Notes under the pieces: model-generated
Told to the model about the DNA's origin: nothing
Database searches by the model: none
The model's input: only the letters and a program-made list of their open reading frames with translations
Made by a program: the position numbers and the translations under genes
Shown: in pieces, positions 52,510-61,699 of the stretch
Layout: each line of letters opens with the position of its first letter
Position numbering within the stretch: position 1 is the stretch's first letter
NCBI GenBank assembly: GCA_029959285.1
Contig: JASCOE010000006.1
Location: 1 to 64,000 of the forward strand
Length of the DNA stretch: 64,000 nucleotides
Direction: 5' to 3'
Origin: Flavobacteriaceae bacterium PS02337
GTDB lineage: Bacteria > Bacteroidota > Bacteroidia > Flavobacteriales > Flavobacteriaceae

Positions 52510-53382
52510 TTATTTCTTTTTTGTTGTAGTTTTCTTAGTAGTAGTCGCTTTTTTTGTTGTAGTTGCCGCAGGAACTGTATTCACAATTTTTTGCTGCACG
52601 TAAGCTTTGTACACACCATCTTTTTCAGCTCTCTTTTTAGCATCATCGGCTCTTTTTTGAGAATCAGGATGCGAACTCATCATTTGATCAATAAATGAAG
52701 CTTGAGATCCTTCGCTCATTTTTGCTAAAATTCTAAAAGCAGATTCTTCAGCATTTACATCGTAACCATTTTTTTTCATGAAATTGTAAGCAAATAAATC
52801 TGCTTCCGATTCTTGTTTACGGCTGTATTTACTATCAATAATGGCGCTTCCAATTTTCCCAAGCTGACTATCAGTCACTGTTGCTATAGTTGCAGATTGT
52901 GAAGCTACTCCATCCATCAAAGCTTCTTTTTGGTATGCTGCACGAATTGCATCTCTTGAATCATTATTTGCAACGTGTCCGATTTCATGTCCGATTACAG
53001 CAATTAATTCATTGTCATCCATAATATCCATTAAACCAGAATATACACGAACACTTCCATCTGCAGTTGCAAAAGCATTTACTTCTTTTAATTTGTAGAC
53101 TTTATAATTTAAAGTAAATCCGTCTCCAGCAGCATGTTTTCCAAAAACTCGATTTAATCTCAAAGTATAACCATCAGTTGGTCCAGCAATTTCATGTTCT
53201 GCATCTAACTTAACGACAGCTTCTTTTGATAATTTTGCTGCATCGGCATTACTAAAAGTAAAACCTGTCACACCTTTCTGAACCGCTCCAATCGCTTTGT
53301 CACCAAAATTAATCTGCGCATTCATTTTAGTTAAACCAAATGCTGCAAATAAAAGTCCTACTATTATAAATTTCTTTTTCAT
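52510..53382 (-). CDS. M48-family metalloprotease (exported), copy 1
   Basis: A 290-residue exported M48 peptidase: signal peptide (about 1-22, KMNAQ), zinc motif HEIGH in IAVIGHEIGHVANND at about 134-138, third ligand Glu in KQESEADLFAYNFMKK, and MSSHPDSQKRADDAKKRA. The tail is Lys/Thr-rich (ATTTKKATTTKK). It is about two-thirds identical by eye to the next gene, a tandem duplicate. It probably degrades envelope proteins, as M48 quality-control proteases do. Confidence 0.92.
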   Translation of the reverse strand: MKKKFIIVGLLFAAFGLTKMNAQINFGDKAIGAVQKGVTGFTFSNADAAKLSKEAVVKLDAEHEIAGPTDGYTLRLNRVFGKHAAGDGFTLNYKVYKLKEVNAFATADGSVRVYSGLMDIMDDNELIAVIGHEIGHVANNDSRDAIRAAYQKEALMDGVASQSATIATVTDSQLGKIGSAIIDSKYSRKQESEADLFAYNFMKKNGYDVNAEESAFRILAKMSEGSQASFIDQMMSSHPDSQKRADDAKKRAEKDGVYKAYVQQKIVNTVPAATTTKKATTTKKTTTKKK

Positions 53383-53531
53383 GTTTTTTATAATTACAAT
53401 TTAACAACAAATGTAGCACAACAAAATGCTATATCATTTTACACAAAGTATATTTTTTCAACAAATAAAGGTATAAATTTTAAATGAGTAATATAAGAAC
53501 CGTGCCAATTATTCAGAAAACAACACATAAA

Positions 53532-53566
53532 AAAAACTGGTAAATTCTTTCGATTTTACCAGTTTT
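53532..53566 (-). terminator. Terminator of M48 copy 2
   Basis: AAAACTGGTAAAAT / ATTTACCAGTTTT pair around a short AT-rich loop; read on the minus strand, a run of T follows. It lies 17 bp beyond the stop of the 53583-54443 gene. Confidence 0.8.
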
Positions 53567-53582
53567 ATATTTTTCAAGAAGA

Positions 53583-54443
53583 TTACTTCTTTTTTGCCTT
53601 AGTTTTTTTAACAGGCGCTTTTGTTGCAGGTTTAGCAGGTGCTGTGTTTACAATTTTCTGCTGCACATAAGCATTGTATAAACCATCTTTTGTTGCTCTT
53701 TTTTTAGCATCATCAGCTCTTTTACCAGAATCAGGATGCGAACTCATCATTTTAGTAATAAAAGAAGAATCTGCTCCTTCACTTAATTTTTGTAAAATTC
53801 TAAAAGATGATTCCACAGCGTTAACGTCGTAACCATTTTTTTTCATAAAATTATACGAAAACAAATCTGCTTCAGACTCTTGTTTTCTACTATGTTTGCT
53901 ATCAATCATGGCGCTTCCTAAAGCTCCTAATTGAGATTTTGTAATAGTTTCAATTTTTCCTGATTGTGATGAAGCTGCGTCTAGCAAAGCTTCTTTCTTG
54001 TAAGCTGCCTTTATAGCATCTCGAGTATCATGATTTGCAACGTGCCCAATCTCATGCCCGATAACAGCCAGTAATTCGTTATCATCCATAATATCCATTA
54101 AACCAGCAAATACACGAACACTTCCGTCTGCACAAGCAAAAGCATTAATATCTCTCACTAAGTAAACCTTGTAATTTAAATTAACTCCTTCGCTAGAAGT
54201 ATGTTTACCAAACAAACGATTTAATCGAATAGCATAACCATCTGTAGCCGCAGCAACAGGATTATTGGCATCCATTTCATCAATAGATTGTTTTGCTAAT
54301 GCTGCTGCATCTGCATCACTAAAAGTAAATCCTGCAACTCCTTTTCCTAAAGCGCCCATCGCTTTGTCTGAAAGGATTTGAGCATTCGTTTTAGTAAAAC
54401 CTAAAGCCACTAACAAAACTCCTAATACAATTTTCTTTTTCAT
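53583..54443 (-). CDS. M48-family metalloprotease (exported), copy 2
   Basis: A 286-residue paralogue of the gene at 52510: signal peptide (about 1-21, KTNAQ), ADGSVRVFAGLMDIMDDNELLAVIGHEIGHVANHD with the zinc motif HEIGH, Glu ligand in KQESEADLFSYNFMKK, and a Lys/Pro/Ala-rich tail (KPATKAPVKKTKAKKK). Each copy has its own terminator, and 200 bp separate them, so they may be separately controlled. Confidence 0.92.
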   Translation of the reverse strand: MKKKIVLGVLLVALGFTKTNAQILSDKAMGALGKGVAGFTFSDADAAALAKQSIDEMDANNPVAAATDGYAIRLNRLFGKHTSSEGVNLNYKVYLVRDINAFACADGSVRVFAGLMDIMDDNELLAVIGHEIGHVANHDTRDAIKAAYKKEALLDAASSQSGKIETITKSQLGALGSAMIDSKHSRKQESEADLFSYNFMKKNGYDVNAVESSFRILQKLSEGADSSFITKMMSSHPDSGKRADDAKKRATKDGLYNAYVQQKIVNTAPAKPATKAPVKKTKAKKK

Positions 54444-54687
54444 TTTTTCTATTTTTTATTTAACGACAAAATTAGAATTGCATGAATTGTACTTTACCCT
54501 TAAAAGTCAAATTTGTAACACTTTAAGCCCAAGTTTTAAATCTTAAAAAGTGAGTTGTAAATCTTAAATTTTAAGAACTTTTAAAAAATATGAAAATTAA
54601 AATATATCTAAAAGCAAATTATTAACATAAACCAGCACAAAAACTAAACGAAAAGCAAATAAACGCCTCCAAATAAACTACATTCCG

Positions 54688-54695
54688 TATCTTTG
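54688..54695 (+). promoter_or_regulatory. -7 box (TATCTTTG) of lipA
   Basis: A perfect TAnnTTTG box lies 19 bp before the lipA ATG, which places the start of transcription about 12 bp before the start codon. Confidence 0.55.
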
Positions 54696-54713
54696 TGCTT
54701 TGATTATTGATAT

Positions 54714-55580
54714 ATGGAAACAATTTCTGAAAACATACCAACCGCAAAACCAAAGTGGTTAAAAGTAAAATTACCCATCGGACAAAAATATACTGAACTT
54801 AGAGGTTTAGTCGACAAATACAGCTTAAATACTATCTGCACTTCTGGAAGCTGCCCAAATATGGGAGAATGCTGGGGTGAAGGAACTGCAACTTTTATGA
54901 TTTTAGGAAATGTTTGCACGCGTTCTTGCGGATTCTGCGGCGTTAAAACTGGAAGACCTGAAACGGTAGATTGGGATGAACCTGAAAAAGTTGCCCGTTC
55001 TATTAAAATAATGAACATCAAACATGCTGTTGTTACAAGTGTTGACAGAGACGATCTTAAAGACGGAGGTTCTATTATTTGGATGGAAACTGTTAGAGCT
55101 ATTCGCAGAATGAATCCTAACACTACTCTTGAAACTTTAATTCCAGATTTTCAAGGAATTGAAAGAAACATAGATCGTATTGTTGAAGCAAATCCTGAAG
55201 TGGTTTCTCATAACATGGAAACGGTTCGCCGTCTGACTCGTGAAGTTCGTATTCAGGCAAAATATGATAGAAGTTTAGAAGTTTTGCGTTATTTAAAAGA
55301 AAAAGGAATCAACAGAACTAAATCTGGAATTATGTTAGGTCTTGGAGAAACAGAAGAAGAAGTTTTTCAGACTATGACAGATTTAAGAAATGCAAATGTA
55401 GACGTGGTAACTATTGGACAATATTTACAGCCAAGTAAAAAACATCTTCCTGTAAAAGAATTCATTACGCCTGAACAATTTGCTCGATACGAAAAATTTG
55501 GTCTTGAATTAGGTTTCAGACATGTTGAAAGCGGACCTCTTGTTCGTTCTTCATACAAAGCACAAAAACACATTTTATAA
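54714..55580 (+). CDS. lipA: Lipoyl synthase LipA
   Basis: A 288-residue radical-SAM enzyme. The auxiliary cluster cysteines lie in [20 protein letters not shown], the SAM-cluster motif is [15 protein letters not shown], and the C-terminal [13 protein letters not shown] has the Ser ligand (RSSY). It inserts two sulfur atoms into octanoyl groups on lipoyl domains. It has a promoter box at 54688. A palindromic repeat follows, then gap. Confidence 0.97.
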   Translation: METISENIPTAKPKWLKVKLPIGQKYTELRGLVDKYSLNTICTSGSCPNMGECWGEGTATFMILGNVCTRSCGFCGVKTGRPETVDWDEPEKVARSIKIMNIKHAVVTSVDRDDLKDGGSIIWMETVRAIRRMNPNTTLETLIPDFQGIERNIDRIVEANPEVVSHNMETVRRLTREVRIQAKYDRSLEVLRYLKEKGINRTKSGIMLGLGETEEEVFQTMTDLRNANVDVVTIGQYLQPSKKHLPVKEFITPEQFARYEKFGLELGFRHVESGPLVRSSYKAQKHIL

Positions 55581-55592
55581 AAAAGTTTAACC

Positions 55593-55632
55593 GTTTAATC
55601 GTTTAATTGTTAAACCGATTAAACGATTAAAC
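55593..55632. repeat. Palindromic hairpin repeat, second copy of the CGTTTAATCG theme
   Basis: GTTTAATCGTTTAAT at 55593-55607 pairs exactly with ATTAAACGATTAAAC at 55618-55632, 10 nt apart. The sequence theme is shared with 34158-34199. It lies between lipA and gap. Confidence 0.65.
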
Positions 55633-55654
55633 AGTTAATCGAATAAACAAAAAA

Positions 55655-56653
55655 TTGAAAACAAGAATTGCCATTAATGGATTTGGAAGAATTGGAAGAA
55701 ATCTTTTCCGTCTTCTTTTAAATCATCCTGAAATTGAAGTTGTTGCTATTAATGATATTGCCGACAATAAAACCATGTCACATTTAATCAAATATGACAG
55801 TATTCATGGTGTTTTACCTTTTGAAGTGAGTCATGATGAGAATAATATAATTGTAGATGGAAGGCATTTTTTCTTTTTTCATGAAAAAAACATTTCAAAT
55901 TTAGACTGGAAATCACATTCAATTGATATTGTTATCGAGTCGACTGGAAAGTACAAAACACACGAAGAATTAAATAGACATTTAGAAGCTGGAGCAAAAA
56001 AAGTAATTCTTTCTGCACCTTCTGAAGTAGATACAATAAAAACTGTAGTTCTTGGAGTAAATGAAAATATTTTGGACGGAACCGAAAATATTGTTTCTAA
56101 TGCAAGTTGCACAACAAACAACGCTGCTCCGATGATAAAAATTATCGAAGAATTGTGCGGAATTGAGCAAGCTTACATTACAACCATTCATTCTTACACA
56201 ACCGACCAAAGCCTTCACGACCAGCCACATAAGGATTTACGTCGCGCAAGAGGTGCTAGTCAATCAATTGTTCCAACAACTACTGGTGCAGCTAAGGCAT
56301 TAACAAAAATTTTTCCTAAATTGCACAATAAAATCGGTGGATGCGGGATTCGTGTTCCGGTTCCAGATGGTTCATTAACAGATATTACCTTCAATGTAAA
56401 TCGCGCAGTTACTATTGAAGAAATAAATAAAGCATTTGAAGAAGCTTCCAAAACAAGTTTAAAAGGAATACTAGATTACACTGAAGACCCTATTGTTTCA
56501 GTTGATGTAATTGGCAACAAACATTCATGTTTATTTGATGCACAGCTAACTTCGGTTATCGATAAAATGGTAAAAGTTGTAGGTTGGTACGATAACGAAA
56601 TTGGCTATTCATCTAGATTGATTGATTTAATTTTACTAATAAGAAAAAAATAA
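55655..56653 (+). CDS. gap: Glyceraldehyde-3-phosphate dehydrogenase
   Basis: A 332-residue type I GAPDH with a TTG start (MKTRIAINGFGRIGRNLFR). The NAD site is INGFGRIGR and VAINDIAD, the catalytic Cys is in VSNASCTTNNAAP, and the phosphate-site and C-terminal blocks are intact (HSYTTDQSLHDQPHKDLRRARGAS, TTTGAAKAL, WYDNEIGYSSR). It interconverts glyceraldehyde-3-phosphate and 1,3-bisphosphoglycerate. No other glycolysis genes are near. Confidence 0.95.
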   Translation: MKTRIAINGFGRIGRNLFRLLLNHPEIEVVAINDIADNKTMSHLIKYDSIHGVLPFEVSHDENNIIVDGRHFFFFHEKNISNLDWKSHSIDIVIESTGKYKTHEELNRHLEAGAKKVILSAPSEVDTIKTVVLGVNENILDGTENIVSNASCTTNNAAPMIKIIEELCGIEQAYITTIHSYTTDQSLHDQPHKDLRRARGASQSIVPTTTGAAKALTKIFPKLHNKIGGCGIRVPVPDGSLTDITFNVNRAVTIEEINKAFEEASKTSLKGILDYTEDPIVSVDVIGNKHSCLFDAQLTSVIDKMVKVVGWYDNEIGYSSRLIDLILLIRKK

Positions 56654-56679
56654 GGTTCATTGTAAAAGCATTGCCATAC

Positions 56680-58851
56680 ATGAAATACTATCTTTTTATT
56701 GTTGTTTGTTTTTTAAACTCGTTTTTGTATTCTCAAACTAAAAAGAATACGGACAGCGTTGTCTATTATAATAAGCTGGCCAATTACAATCTTAACAACA
56801 AAAAGTTTAGTCAGGCAGTTTTTTACACTCAAAAATCAATTAGTTTTTGTGAGATAAATGGCAAGAAAGAAAATTTAGCCATTCAAACATTCAAACTTGG
56901 CAAAATTTATTACAACCAAAAAAAGTTTGAAGATGCTTTAAAGAATTTCCACAAAACCGTTTCTTTATTTGACACTTTAAAACCTAGCTGTACCAAAGTT
57001 TTGGCATTGCATTACATTGGTTTGAGCAATACTGCAAAAGGCGATTACAAAACTGCTGGTGTATATTATACAAAATCGCAACAATTATTAAAAGAGCTTC
57101 ATATTGAAGATCATGCCGACGTTTTGGATTACCAAATAGCAATGGCATTAAAAAATAATCAAGATCTGCCTTTAGCTGCAAAAACATTTCAAAAAATAAC
57201 TAAAAAACCAGATAATAGTGCTATTATCAAAACTAAAGCAGATTCTTATTATCAGTTGGGTTTAATCGAAACACAGCTCAAAAGAAATGATTCTGCCATA
57301 ATTTACTTTGATAACGCGTTAGAATACAACGCCAAAAACAATGATTTTACAAAAAAATCTAAAATTGTTTTAGCAATAAGCCAATATTACAAACAAAGCA
57401 AAAACTTTGATTTGGCTTACTCTTATTTAGATGAACATTATCAGCTTGAAAATTATCTTTTAAAATTAAAAAATGCCAAAGTAGATTTAAATGAATTCGA
57501 AAAATTCAAGAAAAACCAATCTCTAAATAATACTATCAAAAAAGAAAGCGAAGAAAAATTTCAGCTAAAAACATATCGTTATTCAAAATTAGTCAACATT
57601 TTAGCAATTGCATTAATTTCTATTTTATCGCTTTTGAGTTTGGCTTTATACAAAAATAATATCATTAGAAATCAAAACAATTTACTGCTAAGAGAAAAAA
57701 ACAAAGAATTAATTTTAGCTAAAAATAAAGCCGAAAAAGCTTCAAAAGCAAGATCAGAATTTTTATCAACCGTAAGTCACGAATTGCGAACTCCTTTGAA
57801 CGCTATTAACGGAATTACACACATTTTACTGGAAGACAATCCGAAGAAAAAACAATTAAAATATCTAGAATCTTTAAAATTTTCAGGCAATTATTTAACC
57901 ACTTTTATTAATGAAATTCTGGAAGTTAATAAAATTGATTCCACCAAAGTTGAAGTAGAAAATATCAGCTTTAATTTGAAAGAATTACTTTTTAATATTC
58001 AAAGTTCTTTAAAAGAATTGGCAACAGCTAATAGAAATTACTTCAATTTAGAAATAGACAATTCAATTCCAGATAATTTAATGGGAGACCCAACCAAATT
58101 ATCTCAAATCATACTCAACCTGATTAACAACGCGTTAAAGTTTACACAAAACGGACACGTAAATGTAATTGCAAAATTATATTCGCAAGAAGATGAGCAT
58201 GCTACGGTTTACTTTGAAATAGTCGATACCGGAATCGGAATTCCTGAAGATAAACTTCAAACTGTTTTTGAAAGTTTTTCGCAAGGATCTATCGAAGTAA
58301 ACAGAAAATATGGCGGAACTGGCCTTGGTCTTACTATTGTAAAAAAATTAATTGAACTATTAGGAGGCGAAATAAAATTAAAAAGTGAAGTTGGTAAAGG
58401 TTCTACTTTTACCTTCAAATTAAATTTCAAAATTAATAACGAACCATTGGAAATAGTTGAAGAAGTAAAACCATACAATGACAAACAATTGATGAATAAG
58501 TCTATTTTATTGATTGAAGACAACAAAATCAATCAAATGATAACTAGAAAAATGCTTGAAAACAAAAACATTACCTGCGAAATTGTAGATAATGGAGAAG
58601 ATGCTGTCGAGCTTTTAAAAATCAAACGTTTTGATATGATTTTAATGGATGTTCATCTTCCTGGAATTAACGGAACTACAGCCACAAAATTGATTCGTGA
58701 GTTTGACAAAACAACTCCAGTTATTGCTTTAACTGCTATTTCGCTTGACGAAAACCGTGACATGCTTCTTTCTTTCGGAATGAATGATGTTATTACAAAA
58801 CCTTTTGTTCCAGACGAATTTTACTGCACGATTGCTAAGTTTTTTGATTAA
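56680..58851 (+). CDS. Hybrid sensor histidine kinase with TPR sensor and receiver
   Basis: About 723 residues from the ATG at 56680 (a TTG at 56671 is also open): signal peptide (about 1-19), periplasmic TPR repeats (about 25-290), one TM (about 303-325), a short coiled segment, HisKA with the phospho-His in TVSHELRTPLNAINGI, HATPase_c (NLINNALKFTQNG, DTGIGIPEDKL, GGTGLGLTIVKKLIELLGG) and a receiver domain (about 607-723; ILLIEDNKINQMI, MILMDVHLPGING, TKPFVPDEF). The phosphate moves within the protein. No partner regulator gene is nearby, and the ligand is unknown. Confidence 0.92.
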   Translation: MKYYLFIVVCFLNSFLYSQTKKNTDSVVYYNKLANYNLNNKKFSQAVFYTQKSISFCEINGKKENLAIQTFKLGKIYYNQKKFEDALKNFHKTVSLFDTLKPSCTKVLALHYIGLSNTAKGDYKTAGVYYTKSQQLLKELHIEDHADVLDYQIAMALKNNQDLPLAAKTFQKITKKPDNSAIIKTKADSYYQLGLIETQLKRNDSAIIYFDNALEYNAKNNDFTKKSKIVLAISQYYKQSKNFDLAYSYLDEHYQLENYLLKLKNAKVDLNEFEKFKKNQSLNNTIKKESEEKFQLKTYRYSKLVNILAIALISILSLLSLALYKNNIIRNQNNLLLREKNKELILAKNKAEKASKARSEFLSTVSHELRTPLNAINGITHILLEDNPKKKQLKYLESLKFSGNYLTTFINEILEVNKIDSTKVEVENISFNLKELLFNIQSSLKELATANRNYFNLEIDNSIPDNLMGDPTKLSQIILNLINNALKFTQNGHVNVIAKLYSQEDEHATVYFEIVDTGIGIPEDKLQTVFESFSQGSIEVNRKYGGTGLGLTIVKKLIELLGGEIKLKSEVGKGSTFTFKLNFKINNEPLEIVEEVKPYNDKQLMNKSILLIEDNKINQMITRKMLENKNITCEIVDNGEDAVELLKIKRFDMILMDVHLPGINGTTATKLIREFDKTTPVIALTAISLDENRDMLLSFGMNDVITKPFVPDEFYCTIAKFFD

Positions 58852-58880
58852 TTTTTTTTAGCTTCTGAGGTTCTAAGCTA

Positions 58881-59903
58881 CTAAGATTCTAAGTTTTTCT
58901 TAACATACTCAAAAATTGTAGCATCAAAATTTTGTTGGTGATTTATGAAAGAACTTTTTATTGGAAGATAATACAATTGAGAAACCAATTTAGAATCTTT
59001 TAAACGCACATAATCTTTTTCGGTTGTAATTATTTTTCTTCCATTTGCTTTATTTTGAATGGCTTCTAAATCTGCATCAGAAAAATGATGATGATCTGGA
59101 AAAGTTAAACATTCATCATTTTCATTTTTTAAATAATCAAAAAATGGTTTTGGTTTCGCAATTCCAGCTAAAAGTAATTTTGACTCTGATTTAATTTCTT
59201 CAACAGCAATTTTTTCTTCTTTACCGTAAATCACTTCGTCATAATCTATAAAAGTAAAAAAGATCTGTTGCGAACAGCTTAACTTTAATTTCAATCTAAT
59301 TTCGGCTTGTTTTTCATCAGATACATTTTTTGGACATTTTGTAACCACCACAATATTTGCTCTGTTTGCTCCACTTCTACTTTCTCTTAAATTTCCTGTT
59401 GGCAGCATAAAATCGTCTGCATACAAATCATCATAAGAAGTCAATAAAATATAAAAACCAGCTTTTACTTTTCGGTGTTGATATGCATCATCAAGCAGAA
59501 TAATTTCTGGAGTAATTTGCTGCGAAAGCAATTGTTTAATTCCGTTTGTTCTATTGGCATCAACAGCAACCATTACAAATGGAAACTTTTGATAAAATTG
59601 AAAAGGTTCGTCTCCTAAAATTTCGGCATTAGAATTTTCATCAGCCAAGACAAAACCTTCAGACTTTCTTTTATAACCGCGGCTCAAAGTTGCAATTTGA
59701 TATTTATCAGATAATAATCGAATCAAATATTCTGTCTGAGGTGTTTTTCCAGTTCCGCCAACGCTCAAGTTTCCAACAGCAATTACAGGAACATCAAATG
59801 AAGTTGATTTTAAAATTCCTTTATCAAAAAGAATATTACGAATTGAAGTGATGAATCCGTATAAAATGGCAAATGGGAAAAGTATTTTTCGAAGTAAATT
59901 CAT
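58881..59903 (-). CDS. lpxK: Tetraacyldisaccharide 4'-kinase LpxK
   Basis: A 340-residue LpxK: N-terminal hydrophobic helix (about 5-20, LFPFAILYGFITSI), P-loop VGNLSVGGTGKTPQTE, LSRGYKRKSEGF, GDEPFQFYQK, IILLDDAYQHRKV and TEKDYVRLKD. It phosphorylates the lipid A disaccharide at the inner membrane. It lies 5 bp after the toxin gene of a YoeB-type pair on the same strand, so this essential gene may share that operon's promoter. Confidence 0.95.
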   Translation of the reverse strand: MNLLRKILFPFAILYGFITSIRNILFDKGILKSTSFDVPVIAVGNLSVGGTGKTPQTEYLIRLLSDKYQIATLSRGYKRKSEGFVLADENSNAEILGDEPFQFYQKFPFVMVAVDANRTNGIKQLLSQQITPEIILLDDAYQHRKVKAGFYILLTSYDDLYADDFMLPTGNLRESRSGANRANIVVVTKCPKNVSDEKQAEIRLKLKLSCSQQIFFTFIDYDEVIYGKEEKIAVEEIKSESKLLLAGIAKPKPFFDYLKNENDECLTFPDHHHFSDADLEAIQNKANGRKIITTEKDYVRLKDSKLVSQLYYLPIKSSFINHQQNFDATIFEYVKKNLES

Positions 59904-59908
59904 AGAAG

Positions 59909-60190
59909 TTATTTATCTGAATAATGACCCATTGCAGAAATTACAAAAACGGTTACAATATCTTCTTGTACTTTATAGATAATTCTGTCTTTAGAATTTA
60001 TTTCTCTAGACCAAAAACCACTCAATCCATATTTTAATGCTTCTGGCTTCCCAACACCTTCATAAGGCGTTTCGCCAAGCTCTTCTAAAATCTGATTAAT
60101 TTTTTTGATACTGGCCTGATTACCTGCTTTGAAATATTTTTTTAAATGTGACTCTGCTAATTTTTCTATTTTAACCCTAAACTTCCCCAT
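59909..60190 (-). CDS. YoeB/Txe-family toxin (RNase)
   Basis: A 93-residue toxin: AESHLKKYFKAGNQASIKKINQIL, then VGKPEALKYGLSGFWSREINSKDRIIYKV and SAMGHYSDK. These match the YoeB/Txe pattern GxPExLK-xGxWSRxI-xRxxYxV-HY, where Glu, Arg, His and Tyr form the active site. YoeB cleaves mRNA at the ribosome. Its start overlaps the antitoxin by 25 bp, as usual in such pairs. It precedes lpxK by 5 bp. Confidence 0.88.
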   Translation of the reverse strand: MGKFRVKIEKLAESHLKKYFKAGNQASIKKINQILEELGETPYEGVGKPEALKYGLSGFWSREINSKDRIIYKVQEDIVTVFVISAMGHYSDK

Positions 60191-60411
60191 ACATCTTTTG
60201 GATCAACCTCTTTATATTCACCTCTTTTATCTGCATCTAATACCATTTTTACAAATTCAGGATTATAAATACTTTCTTCCTCATTAACCTGCCCGTAATT
60301 ATCTGTTTCAATGATTTCAATTTCTTCAAAACCTTTAAAACTATTAAACATGGCGATAAAAGCTTTCCCTATCTTCGTGCGTTCGTTTATTTTTACTGTA
60401 AGCGTTTTCAT
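60166..60411 (-). CDS. Putative antitoxin of the YoeB-type pair
   Basis: An 81-residue protein starting MKTLTVKINERTKIGKAFIAMFNSF, with an acidic middle (EEIEIIETDNYGQVNEEESIY) and a helical tail (PEFVKMVLDADKRGEYKEVDPKDVW). It is not a typical YefM but has the usual arrangement of a DNA-binding strand or helix at the N-terminus and an acidic toxin-binding tail. By position, first gene and overlapping the toxin, it is the antitoxin. The promoter (60429-60436) and two palindromes lie directly upstream. Confidence 0.75.
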   Translation of the reverse strand: MKTLTVKINERTKIGKAFIAMFNSFKGFEEIEIIETDNYGQVNEEESIYNPEFVKMVLDADKRGEYKEVDPKDVWGSLGLK

Positions 60412-60428
60412 AGTTCTTCATTTAAACA

Positions 60429-60471
60429 CAAAGATACAAAATTGATACTATTAGTAATATAATGTATTACT
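60429..60471 (-). promoter_or_regulatory. Promoter and candidate operator of the toxin-antitoxin operon
   Basis: The minus strand has TATCTTTG (60429-60436), 18 bp before the antitoxin start. Two palindromes follow upstream: TACTATTAGTA (60446-60456) and AGTAATA-TAATG-TATTACT (60453-60471). Such repeats are where toxin-antitoxin complexes bind to repress their own operon; that this pair does so is inference. Confidence 0.5.
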
Positions 60472-60601
60472 GGCAATAACTTCAGAAAACAATATTATCC
60501 AAATATTTTAAAGTTGACACGTTTCTTTGTTAATTTGTTTAAAGTTTCAATCTGTACAACGCAAGAAAACCTGAAACTTGAAATCTGAAACAATAATGTA
60601 C

Positions 60602-61696
60602 ATGAAAATCAAAAATATAATATCAGTTCTCGAAGAAATGGCTCCGTTGGCTTATGCAGAAGATTTTGACAATGTCGGACTTTTAGTTGGAGATTCTGAA
60701 ACCGAAAGTACTGGAGTTTTAGTTTGTCATGACGCTTTAGAAAGTGTAATTGACGAAGCTATTGCTAAAAATTGTAATCTCGTAGTTTGTTTCCATCCGA
60801 TATTATTTTCTGGAATTAAGAAAATTACAGGCAAAAATTATGTCGAGCGTGCTATTTTAAAAGCTATTAAAAACGACATTGCCATTTATGCGGTTCATAC
60901 AGCGCTTGACAATCATTCGCAAGGTGTAAATAAAATTTTCTGCGATGCTCTGGGATTGATAAATACCAAAGTTTTGATTCCAAAACAAAATTTTATTCAA
61001 AAATTAGTCACTTTTACCGTTCCAGATAATGCCGATAAAGTTCGAAATGCTTTATTTGAAGCTGGCGCTGGTCGAATAGGCAATTATGATAATTGCAGTT
61101 TCAACACAAATGGATTTTTTACTTTTCAAGGAAATGAAGATAGCAATCCAGTAATTGGAGAAAAAGGGAAATTGCATACCGGAGAAGAAATCAAAATTGA
61201 GGTTGTTTTTGAAAAACACCTACAATCTCGAATTTTAAAAGCTCTTTTTGCCAATCATATTTATGAAGAAGTCGCTTATGAAATTTATGATTTAAAAAAT
61301 TCGCATCAAAATATTGGTTTGGGAATGATTGGAGAATTAGAAATTGAAATTGATGAAAAAGATTTTCTCCTTTCTGTAAAAGAAAAAATGATTGCAGACG
61401 GAATTCGTCATTCTTCGTTTTTAGGAAAGAAAATAAAAAAAGTTGCTGTTCTGGGCGGTTCAGGAAGTTTTGCTATTAAAAATGCAATTCAGGCTGGAGC
61501 AGATGCATTTCTAACTGCAGATTTAAAATATCATCAGTTTTATGAAGCAGAAAACAAGCTACTTTTAGCCGATATTGGTCATTTTGAGAGCGAACGCTAT
61601 ACAAAAAACTATATTGTTGATTTTCTTCGAAAAAAAATTCTTAATTTTGCCATCATTTTATCGGAAGAAAATACAAATCCAGTTAAGTACTTATAG
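60602..61696 (+). CDS. Nif3-like dinuclear metal centre protein (GTP cyclohydrolase I type 2 / NIF3 family)
   Basis: About 364 residues from the ATG at 60602 (MKIKNIISVLEEMAPLAYAED; an ATG at 60596 is also possible). NIF3 core: DNVGLLVGD, NLVVCFHPILFSGIKKI with His ligands, IYAVHTALDNHSQGVNKI, and C-terminal ADAFLTADLKYHQFYEA and DIGHFESE. A middle insert domain (YqfO/CutA-like, about 130-235) is present. It binds two metal ions; the reaction in bacteria is uncertain. It is followed 3 bp later by the zinc-ribbon-like gene. Confidence 0.92.
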   Translation: MKIKNIISVLEEMAPLAYAEDFDNVGLLVGDSETESTGVLVCHDALESVIDEAIAKNCNLVVCFHPILFSGIKKITGKNYVERAILKAIKNDIAIYAVHTALDNHSQGVNKIFCDALGLINTKVLIPKQNFIQKLVTFTVPDNADKVRNALFEAGAGRIGNYDNCSFNTNGFFTFQGNEDSNPVIGEKGKLHTGEEIKIEVVFEKHLQSRILKALFANHIYEEVAYEIYDLKNSHQNIGLGMIGELEIEIDEKDFLLSVKEKMIADGIRHSSFLGKKIKKVAVLGGSGSFAIKNAIQAGADAFLTADLKYHQFYEAENKLLLADIGHFESERYTKNYIVDFLRKKILNFAIILSEENTNPVKYL

Positions 61697-61699
61697 AAT

